Below, in pieces: positions 24,251 through 35,100 of a stretch of DNA of 64,000 bases; positions within the stretch are counted from its first letter, which is position 1; every line of letters begins with the position of its first letter. This stretch comes from Candidatus Methanoperedentaceae archaeon GB37 (GTDB lineage Archaea > Halobacteriota > Methanosarcinia > Methanosarcinales > EX4572-44), in NCBI GenBank assembly GCA_905171695.1, contig LR991653.1, positions 772,258 to 836,257 of the forward strand, in the 5' to 3' direction. The notes under the pieces were generated by a model. That model made no database searches and was not told the DNA's origin. It saw nothing but the letters and a program-made list of their open reading frames with translations. A program made the translations under genes and the position numbers.

Positions 24251-25573
24251 ATGCGTCCCACAGAGAAGAGAGATCGCACCGAGTGGGAAGGTATACCTGG
24301 CAGGAACGCGATCAATATCATCGCACGCGACATGAGAGTCATCTCACCATCCCTCCCCCGCGTCTACCCATTCGTTGTCGAGCGCGGCGAAGGCGTCCAT
24401 CTCTTCGACGTCGATGGCAACAGATTCCTCGACTTTGCAGCAGGCGCTGGTGTTATGAACCTGGGCTACCAGAATCCAGAGGTAACCCGCGCTGCATCTG
24501 AACAGATCAGACGACTGATACATTCAGGATCTTCAAACTTTTATGCCGAGCTTCCCGTGCGATTTGCCGAGAAACTCACAGAACTCACAGGATACGAGCA
24601 GGTATTATTCACAAACTCAGGCTCAGAAGCACTTGAAGCCGCAGCAAAACTCGCAATGTGGTACGCCAGAAAGAGACGACTGATCTCATTCTACAAGTGC
24701 ATCCATCGCGGCAGAATGCTCGATCTACCATCAACCACAAGAGAGATCGCAACAGGCGGTGAAGAAGTCCCAGGCATAGAGATATCCCGCAGCCACTACG
24801 CCTATTGCTACCGCTGCCCACTCAAGAGAGAGTACCCTGAGTGCGAAATCGAGTGCCTAAACGAAGTTGAAAACCTCCTCGCAGATCCAGAGATAGGCAA
24901 CAATGTGGCAGGAATCATGGTCGAACCCATCCAGTACGAGAGCGGATGTATCGTGCCACCCGATGAATTTCACAGAGGACTACGGCGCATCTGCGACGAA
25001 CACGAAATCCTCCTCATAGCAGACGAACTGGTGACCGGAGCATACAGAACAGGCCCATTTCTTGGCATGGAAAGCTTCAATACCCGGGCAGAGATCACCG
25101 CAATGGCAGGTTCGATCGGAGGCGGCCTACCACTCGGAGCAACACTCTCCCACACAAGCATCATGAACCTGCCACCAGGCACCCATACAGGCACAGCAGG
25201 CGGAAACCTGGTCGCTCTCGCAGCAGGACTTGCAGGAATCGAGGAGATGAAGAGACAGGATATTGGAAAGTCTGCAAGCAAGCTCGGAGCAGCGATAGTG
25301 AGACGACTCAGAGAGATGCAAGAGGATTATCCACCAATAGGAGACGTGAGAGGACGTGGACTGATGATCGGCGTTGAGATCATAAACCCCAACAGAAGCC
25401 CAGCACCCCTCCTCCGCGATGCCATAATAGAAGAAGCATTCGAAGCCGGACTGATACTACTCCCAGCTGGCGACTCCACAATAACCATCACCCCACCACT
25501 CACAATAACAGAAGAAGAAGCAGAGACCGGCCTAAACATACTCGAGAATGCAATACAAAGACTGAAACGCTGA
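24251..25573 (+). CDS. Class III aminotransferase homologue lacking the PLP-binding lysine
   Basis: 440 residues of clear class III (ornithine/GABA aminotransferase) fold: GVHLFDVDGNRFLDF, FTNSGSEALEAAAKLA (phosphate loop), an archaeal Cys-rich insert YCYRCPLKREYPECEIEC, VEPIQYESG, LLIADELVTGAYRTG with Asp258 for the pyridine nitrogen, and THTGTAGGNLVALAA. The normal AK(A/G)IGGGLP lysine block reads MAGSIGGGLPLG, so the Schiff-base Lys is Gly287 (codon GGT at 25109-25111). The HGRT-type motif before it is also changed (HRGRMLDL). It is probably not a normal transaminase; a PLP-binding or regulatory role, or a different Lys, must be considered. The frame is intact and well conserved otherwise. 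Confidence 0.8.
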   Translation: MRPTEKRDRTEWEGIPGRNAINIIARDMRVISPSLPRVYPFVVERGEGVHLFDVDGNRFLDFAAGAGVMNLGYQNPEVTRAASEQIRRLIHSGSSNFYAELPVRFAEKLTELTGYEQVLFTNSGSEALEAAAKLAMWYARKRRLISFYKCIHRGRMLDLPSTTREIATGGEEVPGIEISRSHYAYCYRCPLKREYPECEIECLNEVENLLADPEIGNNVAGIMVEPIQYESGCIVPPDEFHRGLRRICDEHEILLIADELVTGAYRTGPFLGMESFNTRAEITAMAGSIGGGLPLGATLSHTSIMNLPPGTHTGTAGGNLVALAAGLAGIEEMKRQDIGKSASKLGAAIVRRLREMQEDYPPIGDVRGRGLMIGVEIINPNRSPAPLLRDAIIEEAFEAGLILLPAGDSTITITPPLTITEEEAETGLNILENAIQRLKR

Positions 25574-25628
25574 AAAGTGAAGCGCATCGTTACGATGAGA
25601 CCCTAAAAAACACCTAAAGAACCACTTT

Positions 25629-26138
25629 TTACCTCGTGAGACCTGTCAATGCCACACGCTCAAGAACAAGATCAGGTATCTTATCTTCGCCAACTGCCTC
25701 TATCTCCTCAGGTGTTATATTAAACGCTCTGACGATCCTCTCCTTTTTTAACTCCGTGTAATCTATCACCCGTGGATCTTCACTTATCAACTCCCTCAGC
25801 TCCCCCATCGCGTTGGTCTTCCCCCCTTCCAAGCCTATCACTATCAATGCCACCCTATTCTCCCCTCTCTTTATCCCGAATCGGAGCGCTCTCTCTATCT
25901 GCCGTGTTCCTGCAACGTAAAGCAGTGTCTCTATCCCAAGGTTCTTTGATATGTTCTTCCCCTCTTCAAACGCCCGAATAGCTTTTTCTGCCGCAAACGC
26001 TGCATGTCTTCTTCCTGCCAAAAGATCAGCGTCTATCGCCTGTATCACGACATCATACTCCTCAGAAATCTGCCTGATTCTCTGGATGAAATCTTCCGTA
26101 CTGGTTATACTAACATCTCCGCAGATTATCTGAATCAT
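25629..26138 (-). CDS. cgi121: KEOPS complex subunit Cgi121
   Basis: 169 residues from ATG 26136-26138, where MIQIICGDVSI starts the fold; a GGAGAGG lies just before it. AFAAEKAIRAFEEGKNISKNLGIETLLYVAGTRQIERAL and VALIVIGLEGG match the Cgi121/TPRKB family that binds Bud32 and the tRNA 3' end in N6-threonylcarbamoyladenosine (t6A) synthesis. The RimI-like gene upstream is 95 bp away. The other KEOPS subunits (Kae1, Bud32, Pcc1) are not in the window. Confidence 0.85.
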   Translation of the reverse strand: MIQIICGDVSITSTEDFIQRIRQISEEYDVVIQAIDADLLAGRRHAAFAAEKAIRAFEEGKNISKNLGIETLLYVAGTRQIERALRFGIKRGENRVALIVIGLEGGKTNAMGELRELISEDPRVIDYTELKKERIVRAFNITPEEIEAVGEDKIPDLVLERVALTGLTR

Positions 26139-26233
26139 CCTCTCCACAGCCAAAACTCAACTCCCCTACATAAATTATTCTGTTGAAGAACTCAAGGTCT
26201 TCATCCGAGAATCCCTTTGATTCTCTCCAAACC

Positions 26234-26665
26234 TTACAGAATTCGTCCCAGTAGGAGAGCATTCTCGCCATCGTTATAATAGTTTTGGCGGAGACCGATC
26301 TGGATAAAACCATGCCTTTCATAGAAGCGGCGTGCCCTGTAATTACTCTCACGGACCTCAAGGCAGACACCAGAGAGCCCCATCTCGTGGAATATGCGGA
26401 TGAGACTCTCAAGCAGCATACCGCCGATACCCATTCCCCGATATCCCTTTCGAACCGAGATCGAGAAGATCTTGCCAAGATCAGAGAGTTGAAGCCCTAC
26501 CACAAAACCAAGAATATTTCCTCTATACGAAGCCACAAGAAAAGTATCGGCGTTCGACTCGTAAAACTGCATGTAGAGATAGGGATTATGCTCAGAGAAA
26601 GCCTCCTTCTCAATCTCCATTACCTGTTGAAAGTCCGATGGCTCAAAACGCCTGACAACGATCAC
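26234..26665 (-). CDS. GNAT acetyltransferase, RimI/archaeal NatA-like
   Basis: 143 residues. The acetyl-CoA loop is SVRKGYRGMGIGGMLLESL (R-x-x-G-x-G pattern), followed by GVCLEVRESNYRARRFYERHGF, the V-x-x-x-N-x-x-A motif of RimI and archaeal Ard1, and NYYNDGENALLL at the end. It would acetylate protein N-termini. Neighbouring Cgi121 recalls the frequent bacterial and archaeal pairing of RimI with the t6A machinery. Confidence 0.85.
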   Translation of the reverse strand: MIVVRRFEPSDFQQVMEIEKEAFSEHNPYLYMQFYESNADTFLVASYRGNILGFVVGLQLSDLGKIFSISVRKGYRGMGIGGMLLESLIRIFHEMGLSGVCLEVRESNYRARRFYERHGFIQIGLRQNYYNDGENALLLGRIL

Positions 26666-26725
26666 AAGGCTCTATTCATACACACAGATAGATATAAACC
26701 TCTCTTCGTTTGGCGCTTAAGCAGG

Positions 26726-28006
26726 CTACCTCTTAAAGTTGAAGTTCTCTTTCACGATCTTCAGTGAGCAGTATTCGCCGCACATCGTGCAGGTCTCAGA
26801 GTTGCTTGGTGTGCGTTCACATCTGAGCTCTTCTGCGTACTCTGGCTCGATTGCGAGTTCGTACTGCTTCTTCCAGTCAAGGTCTCTTCTGGCACGTCCC
26901 ATCAGAAGATCATCTTCACGCCGTCCGTTCTTAACCATATCACCGACGTGCGCAGCGATACGTGCAGCGATCACACCCTCCCGCACCTCTTCAGGGTTTG
27001 GGAGTGCCAGGTGCTCTGATGGCGTCACGTAACATATAAAATCGGCTCCGCATGCACTTGAGATGGATGCACCGATCGCTGCCACGATATGATCATAACC
27101 AGGTGCGATATCGGTCACGAGCGGCCCAAGCATGTAGAACGGTCTCTCACCGCTCAACCGTTTTTCCAGTATCACATTTGCCTTGATCTCATCAAGCGGC
27201 ACATGACCAGGTCCCTCCACTATCACCTGCACACCATAATCGTAGGCACGATCAGAGAGCTCAGAGTTGATGATCAACTCCTGGATCTGAGCACGATCTG
27301 TTGCGTCATGAACCGCGCCAGCACGCATTCCATTGCCCATGCTCAACGTGACCTCGTGCTCTTTCAAGATCTCAAGCAGATAATCGAACTCACTGTAGAG
27401 CGGATTCTCCATCTCATTGTGAATCATCCACGCTGTCATGAACGCACCACCTCTTGAGCATAATCCTCCGAAGCGCCCCTGTTTCATCAACCGTTCAACC
27501 GTGATCCTGTTGATACCGGTGTGAATAGCCATGAAGTTGGTGCCAAGCTTTGCCTGCTCTTCAGTGATCCTAAAGAGATCATCCACTCTCATGTGAACAG
27601 CAGCGCCATACCTCCGAATAGCCTCGATGAACGCCTGATACAACGGAACACTCCCAACAGAAAGATCTGTAACCCCAACCACTCTCTTCCGTATCTCATA
27701 GAAATCACCACCAGTCGAAAGCTCCATCAGTGTATCAGCACCCGCCTCCTGAGCAACCTTTGCCTTCTCAACCTCCATCTCAACATCCACAAGATCACTC
27801 GACGTGCCAATAGAAGCATTGACCTTCGTCCGCAAACCCTTACCGATCCCAACAACTCGAACCGAGCGATAAGGACTTACAGGGATGACAATCCTGCCAG
27901 CCGCAACACCACGACGAACAAACTCGGCATCAACACCCTCATCAACAGCAACCTGCCTCATCTCATCAGTGACGACACCATTCCTCGCATCTTCAAGAAG
28001 ACTCAT
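26726..28006 (-). CDS. thiC: Phosphomethylpyrimidine synthase ThiC
   Basis: 426 residues from the ATG at 28004-28006, preceded by AGGTGA five to seven bases away, which fixes the start. The barrel shows [55 protein letters not shown] and [16 protein letters not shown]. The C-terminal [11 protein letters not shown] holds the radical-SAM-type [4Fe-4S] cluster (CxxCxxxxC order). It turns 5-aminoimidazole ribotide into the thiamine pyrimidine. No TPP riboswitch is recognisable in the short leader. Confidence 0.97.
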   Translation of the reverse strand: MSLLEDARNGVVTDEMRQVAVDEGVDAEFVRRGVAAGRIVIPVSPYRSVRVVGIGKGLRTKVNASIGTSSDLVDVEMEVEKAKVAQEAGADTLMELSTGGDFYEIRKRVVGVTDLSVGSVPLYQAFIEAIRRYGAAVHMRVDDLFRITEEQAKLGTNFMAIHTGINRITVERLMKQGRFGGLCSRGGAFMTAWMIHNEMENPLYSEFDYLLEILKEHEVTLSMGNGMRAGAVHDATDRAQIQELIINSELSDRAYDYGVQVIVEGPGHVPLDEIKANVILEKRLSGERPFYMLGPLVTDIAPGYDHIVAAIGASISSACGADFICYVTPSEHLALPNPEEVREGVIAARIAAHVGDMVKNGRREDDLLMGRARRDLDWKKQYELAIEPEYAEELRCERTPSNSETCTMCGEYCSLKIVKENFNFKR

Positions 28007-28039
28007 AGAATTCACCTAACCAACATAGACCACCAACCA

Positions 28040-28294
28040 CTACTTTAGACTTGCTCTCTCAAGAACACTCATAGGGATAATCGAATCTCGAGAATAATAG
28101 GGAAGCCAACCTCCGCTAAATTCAAGTACGATCCTGGTCATCTCACATGGCTGCATCCTCTTGATGCATACTCCACAGGAATCCTTCAGAAGAGTATAGG
28201 TCATCACCCAATTCTCCCTTTCTAATCCGTAGTAATATTGACGACAGCATCCGCTAAAGCCGCCTCCATGCGCCCGATCATGAAGAGATGACAC
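28040..28294 (-). CDS. Short Cys-containing open frame, unrecognised
   Basis: 84 residues with KDSCGVCIKRMQPCEM in the middle and a possible globular C-terminus (LEFSGGWLPYYSRDSIIP). The Cys-x-x-Cys and later Cys could hold a metal. It precedes thiC on the same strand by 33 bp. It may be the 3' remnant of a longer gene, because the upstream DNA (28295-28500) has no continuation in frame. Function unknown; I am not sure it is expressed. Confidence 0.35.
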   Translation of the reverse strand: MSSLHDRAHGGGFSGCCRQYYYGLERENWVMTYTLLKDSCGVCIKRMQPCEMTRIVLEFSGGWLPYYSRDSIIPMSVLERASLK

Positions 28295-28798
28295 AGATCA
28301 AAGGCAGACTCAGTGAACATAATCTTCACAAGATCTGAAAGTCCACACCACTGCTCTAAAATAGAATAAAAACTTGTTTGAAGAAGTTAAAAAAGGGTTC
28401 CCCTTGTATTTGGTCAGTATGAAAAACTATACCTCGATAACAAATCTATTTTCTATGCACTAATGAATCTTCAAGATTACAGTTTCTTAAAGACAGAAAG
28501 GATGTGATAAGTGAGGCTTTTCAGGCATTCGAAAGGGTCGATAGAAAGAGATGAGATCCTGAGAGGCTTCTTGATATCGGAGCAAGCCCTTCTTGCGATC
28601 GCTGCAGCAAGAGATTTTAGCTGCAGGGTCAGAACGATAGATATCTCCGAAGATGCCATAACCTCACCTGGCTATCCGGGCAGGAAGTTTTGATCTTGTG
28701 ATGAGCTGGCTTGAGCGTGAATTAAACTCGCTCGGGAAGGTAGAAAGATATTGGGGGACGCTGATGGATATTTATGTACTGCACAGACGAGGATCTGG
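28295..28798. other. Gene-poor stretch between thiC region and protease remnant
   Basis: About 500 bp without a convincing gene. A 60-codon plus-strand frame (28511-28693) with ISEQALLAIAAARDF and DISEDAITSPGYPG and a following out-of-frame WLERELNSLGKVERY may be debris of a decayed gene; I do not recognise it. Confidence 0.4.
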
Positions 28799-29170
28799 TT
28801 ATTTTAACTCTTTGCAGCAGGCGAGGTCGTATCGGTCTGGATCACCCACGTGATTCAAGAGTAGGATCACGTCACCCATATTGATCGGTAGAGATCGGTC
28901 ATGTTTATCTCACCGTCTGAGTTTACGTCGCCACGTCCCACCATTACATTCCTGTTTGTTGGATTTGTCGCTCCGTCATCGTCTGTTACAGTAAGGTTGA
29001 CGGTGTAGGTGCCTGCTTCTGTGTAGAAATGGGTTATAACTGGATCTGGCGTGCTCGTGACGTTTCCATCCCCGCAGTCCCATTTGTAAGAGACGATTGT
29101 GTTATCGGGGTCGTAGGAAATGGAGGCGTTGAAAGTGATGGGTTGGTGAACAAGAGGGTTCTATGGGGTA
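28799..29170 (-). pseudogene. Severed PKD and dockerin C-terminus of the giant protease
   Basis: Read on the minus strand in the frame next to the protease's stop, the DNA encodes a PKD domain (NPLVHQPITFNASISYDPD, then YKWDCGDGNVTSTPDP and AGTYTVNLTVTDDDGA). The first half of a type I dockerin follows (GDVNSDGEINMTDLY). A second frame change then gives NMGDVILLLNHVGDPDRYDL and ACCKELK up to a TAA at 28799. A TAG interrupts the PKD start. The pieces are in the right order and close the protease gene, so this is its lost tail, not a separate gene. Confidence 0.8.
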
Positions 29171-32100
29171 TTAGTGAAGGAAGGCGATTGGGGGATGTTT
29201 TTCTGATGCAACAATCGATAATTCATGCGACCCCTCTTCAAGTATCATATTATTTTCTAATTTCATATCCACATCCCTAATTGTTAGTTTAACATCATTG
29301 GGTATTAGGCTTGAATTCCAAGTTAAGTTGGTCGTCAGTCCCTTAGGCACGCCAATGCTTAGATTCCATATTGTTTTGTCATGATTAATCTCCTTCGAGT
29401 ACATATCATCCAATATCATTATGACCTTCCCCTGAACTGGAGTCTGCGCAAAAACATCATATTCTAAATCATAGTCGTTTGTTGCATCTGGATTTATGCC
29501 GAAAGTAACGGGTTCTAACTGGTTCGTTGCAGAGATTGTGAGGTTCCACGCCTCTGTTTTCGCTGATGTTATTGATTTTGTATTCATTATCATTGGCACA
29601 GCCTCTGTTTTCAGCACGGTTGAAGTGGTCTTACCCCTCGTAACGGTTGTATCTGTTGTAACAAACACCCATACAGACCTGCCTGGCTCTATCATATCAG
29701 TTTCTACGAAAGAAGGTGCAACCCATGTAACTGCTGGTCTTTCCGGAACTTGATTTGGTATATCAGATATTGAGAGATTCTCCATTCCAACAGTGCCAAC
29801 CATATTCCAACCCGCCTTTAATATTAGTGTTGTGTTGGTGATCGGCTTCCCCATAACTCTTATCGTTGTATCAGAAGGCGTGAACACCCAGTATCCTATT
29901 TTAGGCTCTATTTCTTCCACCACGACAAAAGAAGGCGCATCCCACGTCACAACCGGCATTGTATCTAATGTTGGAATGCTGCCAAATACCGCATAAAGAG
30001 AGCTGTTATCAGGTATGAGAGGCAGTGAGACCATGTTCCATCCTGCATTTAGGTTTATGCTGAATCCTTGAGATTCTAACAGTTCAGCGGTTACCGTCAA
30101 TTCATGACTTCCTTCGCCAAGCTGCGAACCTGGGGATAAGACCTTACCGCCTTCAGAGATGGTTAGATTAACATTAGAAGGAACATCCCAGGATAAGTTT
30201 GTAGTTTGACCTGGTGGAACTCCCACCGAGAGATTCCATGAAACTGATTCGTTATAACACCTTGTTTTCTTAATACTCTCTGAATAGATCTCATCGAGTA
30301 ACAGTATGACCTTCCCCTGAACTGGGGTCTGTGCGAAAACATCGAGCGCAGGGTCGTAGCCATCTGTTGCGTTTGGATGCATTCCCACCGCCACGGGCTC
30401 TAATTGGTTGGTCGCTGAAATCGTTACGTTCCAGGATGTGTTTGAAGGTATGCATTCTTCTGCACCAGATACATAAAATCCTTTTATCACGGTTTGAGAT
30501 ACACTATTCCCTTCTGAATCCATGGCATTTGCCATTAACGATACAAAAGTATTGTTCACATAGCCCAAATCGGCCTCATACTTGCTGACATTTTCTCCTT
30601 CGTATATCTTTGTTAAAATAGCGAGATTCCACGTATTTCCTCCATCAACGGAATACCCAAGTGTTGCATCTGATATATTGCTTTCATCTTCCACATCCAT
30701 TTCGACCTTCACATCGCCGCCGGGAACTGTATTATTCAAGTCGGAGCCTGAAGCTCTCATTGTAATCCTCGGTGGTTGATAATCCGATGTTGGATCTGCG
30801 GTGAAGTTTAGCTCTGTTCTTGTGTAAGTTGATAATCCATGACCGCTGTTCCCCTGGAGGATTATGTTAAATCCTGGAGTTCCGCTGAAATAAACATATC
30901 GCTGGAAATGGTCCCAAATGTCCTTATGGTGTATAATCGCTTCTCCATCTTTTATTACTGTTAGATTGCCGGATACATTACAAGAATGGTTTGCAAAGCT
31001 ATTACCAAAAGTATCTTCTGATATTGTTCCATATATGTCCATCGAGCCTTTCCAGGGAATGTCGATTTTAACGCCTGATTTAAACGGATGACCACCTACT
31101 GCAAAGTAAGGCTTTGAACCTGCTGGATAACTTCTCTCTGGTATATGATATGACCAATCTGGGCGACTTTCACTCTGCTCGTATCCTCTTATATAAGAAA
31201 CTGGAGATGAGGATAGCCACTCGATTCTATGCAATGGAGCATTCATTTCGTAAATACTGGTAATTGAAAGCCACATGTCTGGATGCCACGCATCATACCA
31301 CCACGAAGCAGGCTCAGGTTTTAAAGCAACTTGGTAATCCGTGGTTCTCTCAACCAGCTTATCATAGTCCGCTACAAAAGTCACGTTTTCCGTTACACCT
31401 GACAGATTATACAGGAGCTTGTGCCATTCCGGTGCGTTTATTAGCCACCTATTACTTTCATTGTAGTATTCTTCCGGGTAATAAGTGTATATGAAAATAC
31501 TCTTGAATGAATTCGTTGGCGTTATATACGTCCTTGTCTCGTTTGGATAGCTGCGCTGACTTGCAAACATAACGCTTACATTCCCTTGATAATACACTTC
31601 GTCAAACTTCTCTGACATTGTCTGTTCTGTTTTATTGTAATCGAAATCAATGACATACGTCTCTCTTTCGTCCAAGGTAATGTTCATGTCGCTTTCGATT
31701 GTTAGGCTCTCATTTATAGTATAAACAGAAGCATCCATAGGCTCTTCTTTTTCCCCTGCTTCTTTACCTGCCTTCCTATTGACAACTGTGTTGTTTTGCG
31801 AATAATTGGAATCTCCAAGTGCTTTACTAAACATTTTTCCTTCAGAAGATTTGATTTGCTCTTCTAATTCTTCAATTGACTTTATCATCTCATAGCTTCT
31901 CTCTGCTCCTATTTGTGTTTCTCTCTCTTTGATTGCCTCCTTTAGCTTGTTTGTAAATGATGTAATTTTTTCTACTTCTTTTTTATCCATTTGCAAGTCC
32001 TTCCCACCTTCTTTTCCAAGAACATATTTCACAGCAGGTTTATATTTCGTTATTAGCTTTGCCGCTTCTAACAAAAGACGAGGTTCCTCGATTAGAACTT

Positions 32101-35100
32101 CCCTTATATCTGGACTGTATTCGTAATAGAGGGCTACGTATTTGTCTTTTAAAGCTCTATCCCTAAATTCTCTAAGTAAATTCAATGTTTCTTCTGGATT
32201 CATTACATCCCCTTTATACACAACCTCTTCCACAACGCACATTACCGCGATTTGTCCACTACTTATTACATTGTATGTTCCATTTGGAAGGTAAAAGGTG
32301 ACGGTTCCATTTTCATCTGTGATTCCATCCTGAATCATACGCTTTTCCCACGCATCTTCCACGTCAGAAAATATTACAACAGGGTCGCTGATTGCTGGCT
32401 CTCCTTCCATATTTATCTTATTTACCGTTACCTTGTTCAATGTGGAGAATCCAAAAACAGAATGCAGTTCTCCTCCTGAATAAGTTGCCGAAACTTTCCC
32501 ACTGTAAAGGGAGTCAGGCAGTGAAGTAGCATTTATCATCAAAAGAACAGAGACGCTTGAACCTGGAGCGATGCTCAGTGAAGTTCTGTTAAGATGAGCA
32601 CAATCCACTTGCATATCATCAAACACTTCTCTCACACTGACATCCAATGTTAGAGTGTGTGAGACGATGTCCAAATTCTTGAAAGTAATCGTTCCATTTG
32701 TGGTATCCAAGCTTTTAAAGTTTATTGTGGCTGGGTCAACCAATATCTTTGAATTTGCCGCCGATGGAACATCTATTCTACCACCACCTTGTTGATATAC
32801 ATTGTAACCCAGGTCCTCAGCGGTGGAAATTAAAGCGTTTTTCACTTCCTCCGGCGTCCAGTCTGGATGTACTTGCAGAATCAAAGCAGCAGCGCCTGCA
32901 ACATGTGGCGTTGCCATCGAAGTTCCGCTCGCTCTTGTGTAATAATCGTTATAAGGATAGCCCATTGAAGTTCCACTTGCACGTGGTGCGATTATACCAG
33001 CTCCAGGAGCTAAAATATCAGGCTTAACTCTTAAATCAAGCGTTGGACCTCTGCTACTAAATCCAGCCAAATAATCTTCTTTGGCACTCGCACCCACTGT
33101 TATTACTTTTTCCGCAACACCGGGAGAATCAACAGTGAAATAGTCCGATCCACTGTTTCCTGCTGCAACTGCAACAACCAACCCTTGATCTACTGCATTA
33201 TTTACTGCCTGAGATAATGGATCAGTCCCGTCAGTTGGTATTCCACCTAAACTCATGCTTATTATGTCTGCTTCGTCTCCTGTGTTTGCAATTCCATCAG
33301 ATCCATACGCTGCGTATTCTATTCCATCAATTATCCAGCTTTCGTACCCCATACCATATTGATTCAAAACTTTTACATTCCAGAGATAAGCGCCGGGTGC
33401 AACGCCAATATATCTTGGAAATTCCTGGAAATCGGTGTAATTATAATGAGAGGTTGTGCATGCGTAATATCTGTAATCAAGTTTATGGTATGTGGGATTG
33501 TATAAGCACAGATATTTTAAATCATAGGTTCCGTTATAGCCATTATTTCGGATTTCTATGCCACTGAATTTGAGTTTGATCGTATGGTCTCCTTCGCTCA
33601 GGTGCGCGGATTTAGTGGTGTAATCCACTCTATTATACCTATTATACGTTCCGTTCTCCCATAATTCACCGCTTACCTGGTATCTTCCTGCTTTTGTCAC
33701 GTTCACGCCGACTTCTACCACCAGATAGTCATATAATCCATCTCCGTTGGTGTCCTCTCCATAGTCTGAATAAAGATCGGTAAATTCTGCAGGTGGTCTC
33801 TGGAAATCTGTATAGTTATAATAAGAGGTTGTATAGGCATAACGCCTGTAATCCAACTCCTCCACATACATGGCTGATACATTCTCAGGTGCGATCTCTC
33901 CTCTCTCTATCGTCTCCTCTAATCCTCTCTCTGAACTGATTACTAATGGAGACATCGGAGGTATAGGATAAAAAGCATTGTACAACTCAAGGTATCTAAG
34001 ATCATAAGTCCCATTATATTTGCTCTGCCTGAGCCTTATCCCTTCAAATCTTAATTGAACTGTTTGATTTCCTTCGCTTAGATATGTAGCGTTATATGCA
34101 TAATCAACTGAACTATAAGTTCCATTTTCATACAAAGATCCGCTTACCCTGTATCTCCCTGCCTCTGTTACATTAACACCTACATCAACCACCAGATAGT
34201 CATATAATCCATCCTCATCTGTGTCCTCTCCATAGTCTGAATAAAGATCGGTAAATTCCGCAGGTGGTCTCTGGAAATCTGTATAGTTATAATAAGAGGT
34301 TGTATAGGCATAACGCCTGTAATCCAACTCCTCCACATACATGGCTGATACATTCTCAGGTGCGATCTCTCCTCTCTCTATCGTCTCCTCTAATCCTCTC
34401 TCTGAACTGATTACTAATGGAGACATCGGAGGTATAGGATAAAAAGCATTGTACAACTCAAGGTATCTAAGATCATAAGTCCCATTATATTTGCTCTGCC
34501 TGAGCCTTATCCCTTCAAATCTTAATTGAACTGTTTGATTTCCTTCGCTTAGATATGTAGCGTTATATGCATAATCAACTGAACTATAAGTTCCATTTTC
34601 ATACAAAGATCCGCTTACCCTGTATCTCCCTGCCTCTGTTACATTAACACCTACATCAACCACCAGATAGTCATATAATCCATCCTCATCTGTGTCCTCT
34701 CCATAGTCTGAATAAAGATCGGTAAATTCCGCAGGTGGTCTCTGGAAATCTGTATAGTTATAATAAGAGGTTGTATAGGCATAACGCCTGTAATCCAACT
34801 CCTCCACATACATGGCTGATACATTCTCAGGTGCGATCTCTCCTCTCTCTATCGTCTCCTCTAATCCTCTCTCTGAACTGATTACTAATGGAGACATCGG
34901 AGGTATAGGATAAAAAGCATTGTACAACTCAAGGTATCTAAGATCATAAGTCCCATTATATTTGCTCTGCCTGAGCCTTATCCCTTCAAATCTTAATTGA
35001 ACTGTTTGATTTCCTTCGCTTAGATATGTAGCGTTATATGCATAATCAACTGAACTATAAGTTCCATTTTCATACAAAGATCCGCTTACCCTGTATCTCC

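Noticed and set aside
26110..26478. Minus-strand frame overlapping the RimI gene and the start of Cgi121
   Set aside because: Mostly an alternate frame of the acetyltransferase. The acetyltransferase frame shows the CoA loop, so this one is not a gene.
27521..28048. 175-codon plus-strand frame opposite thiC
   Set aside because: Antisense shadow of a conserved gene; composition is odd and there is no promoter or ribosome site.
27960..28100. TPP riboswitch before thiC
   Set aside because: The leader upstream of the ATG at 28006 lacks the conserved THI-box segments and is interrupted by another short frame.
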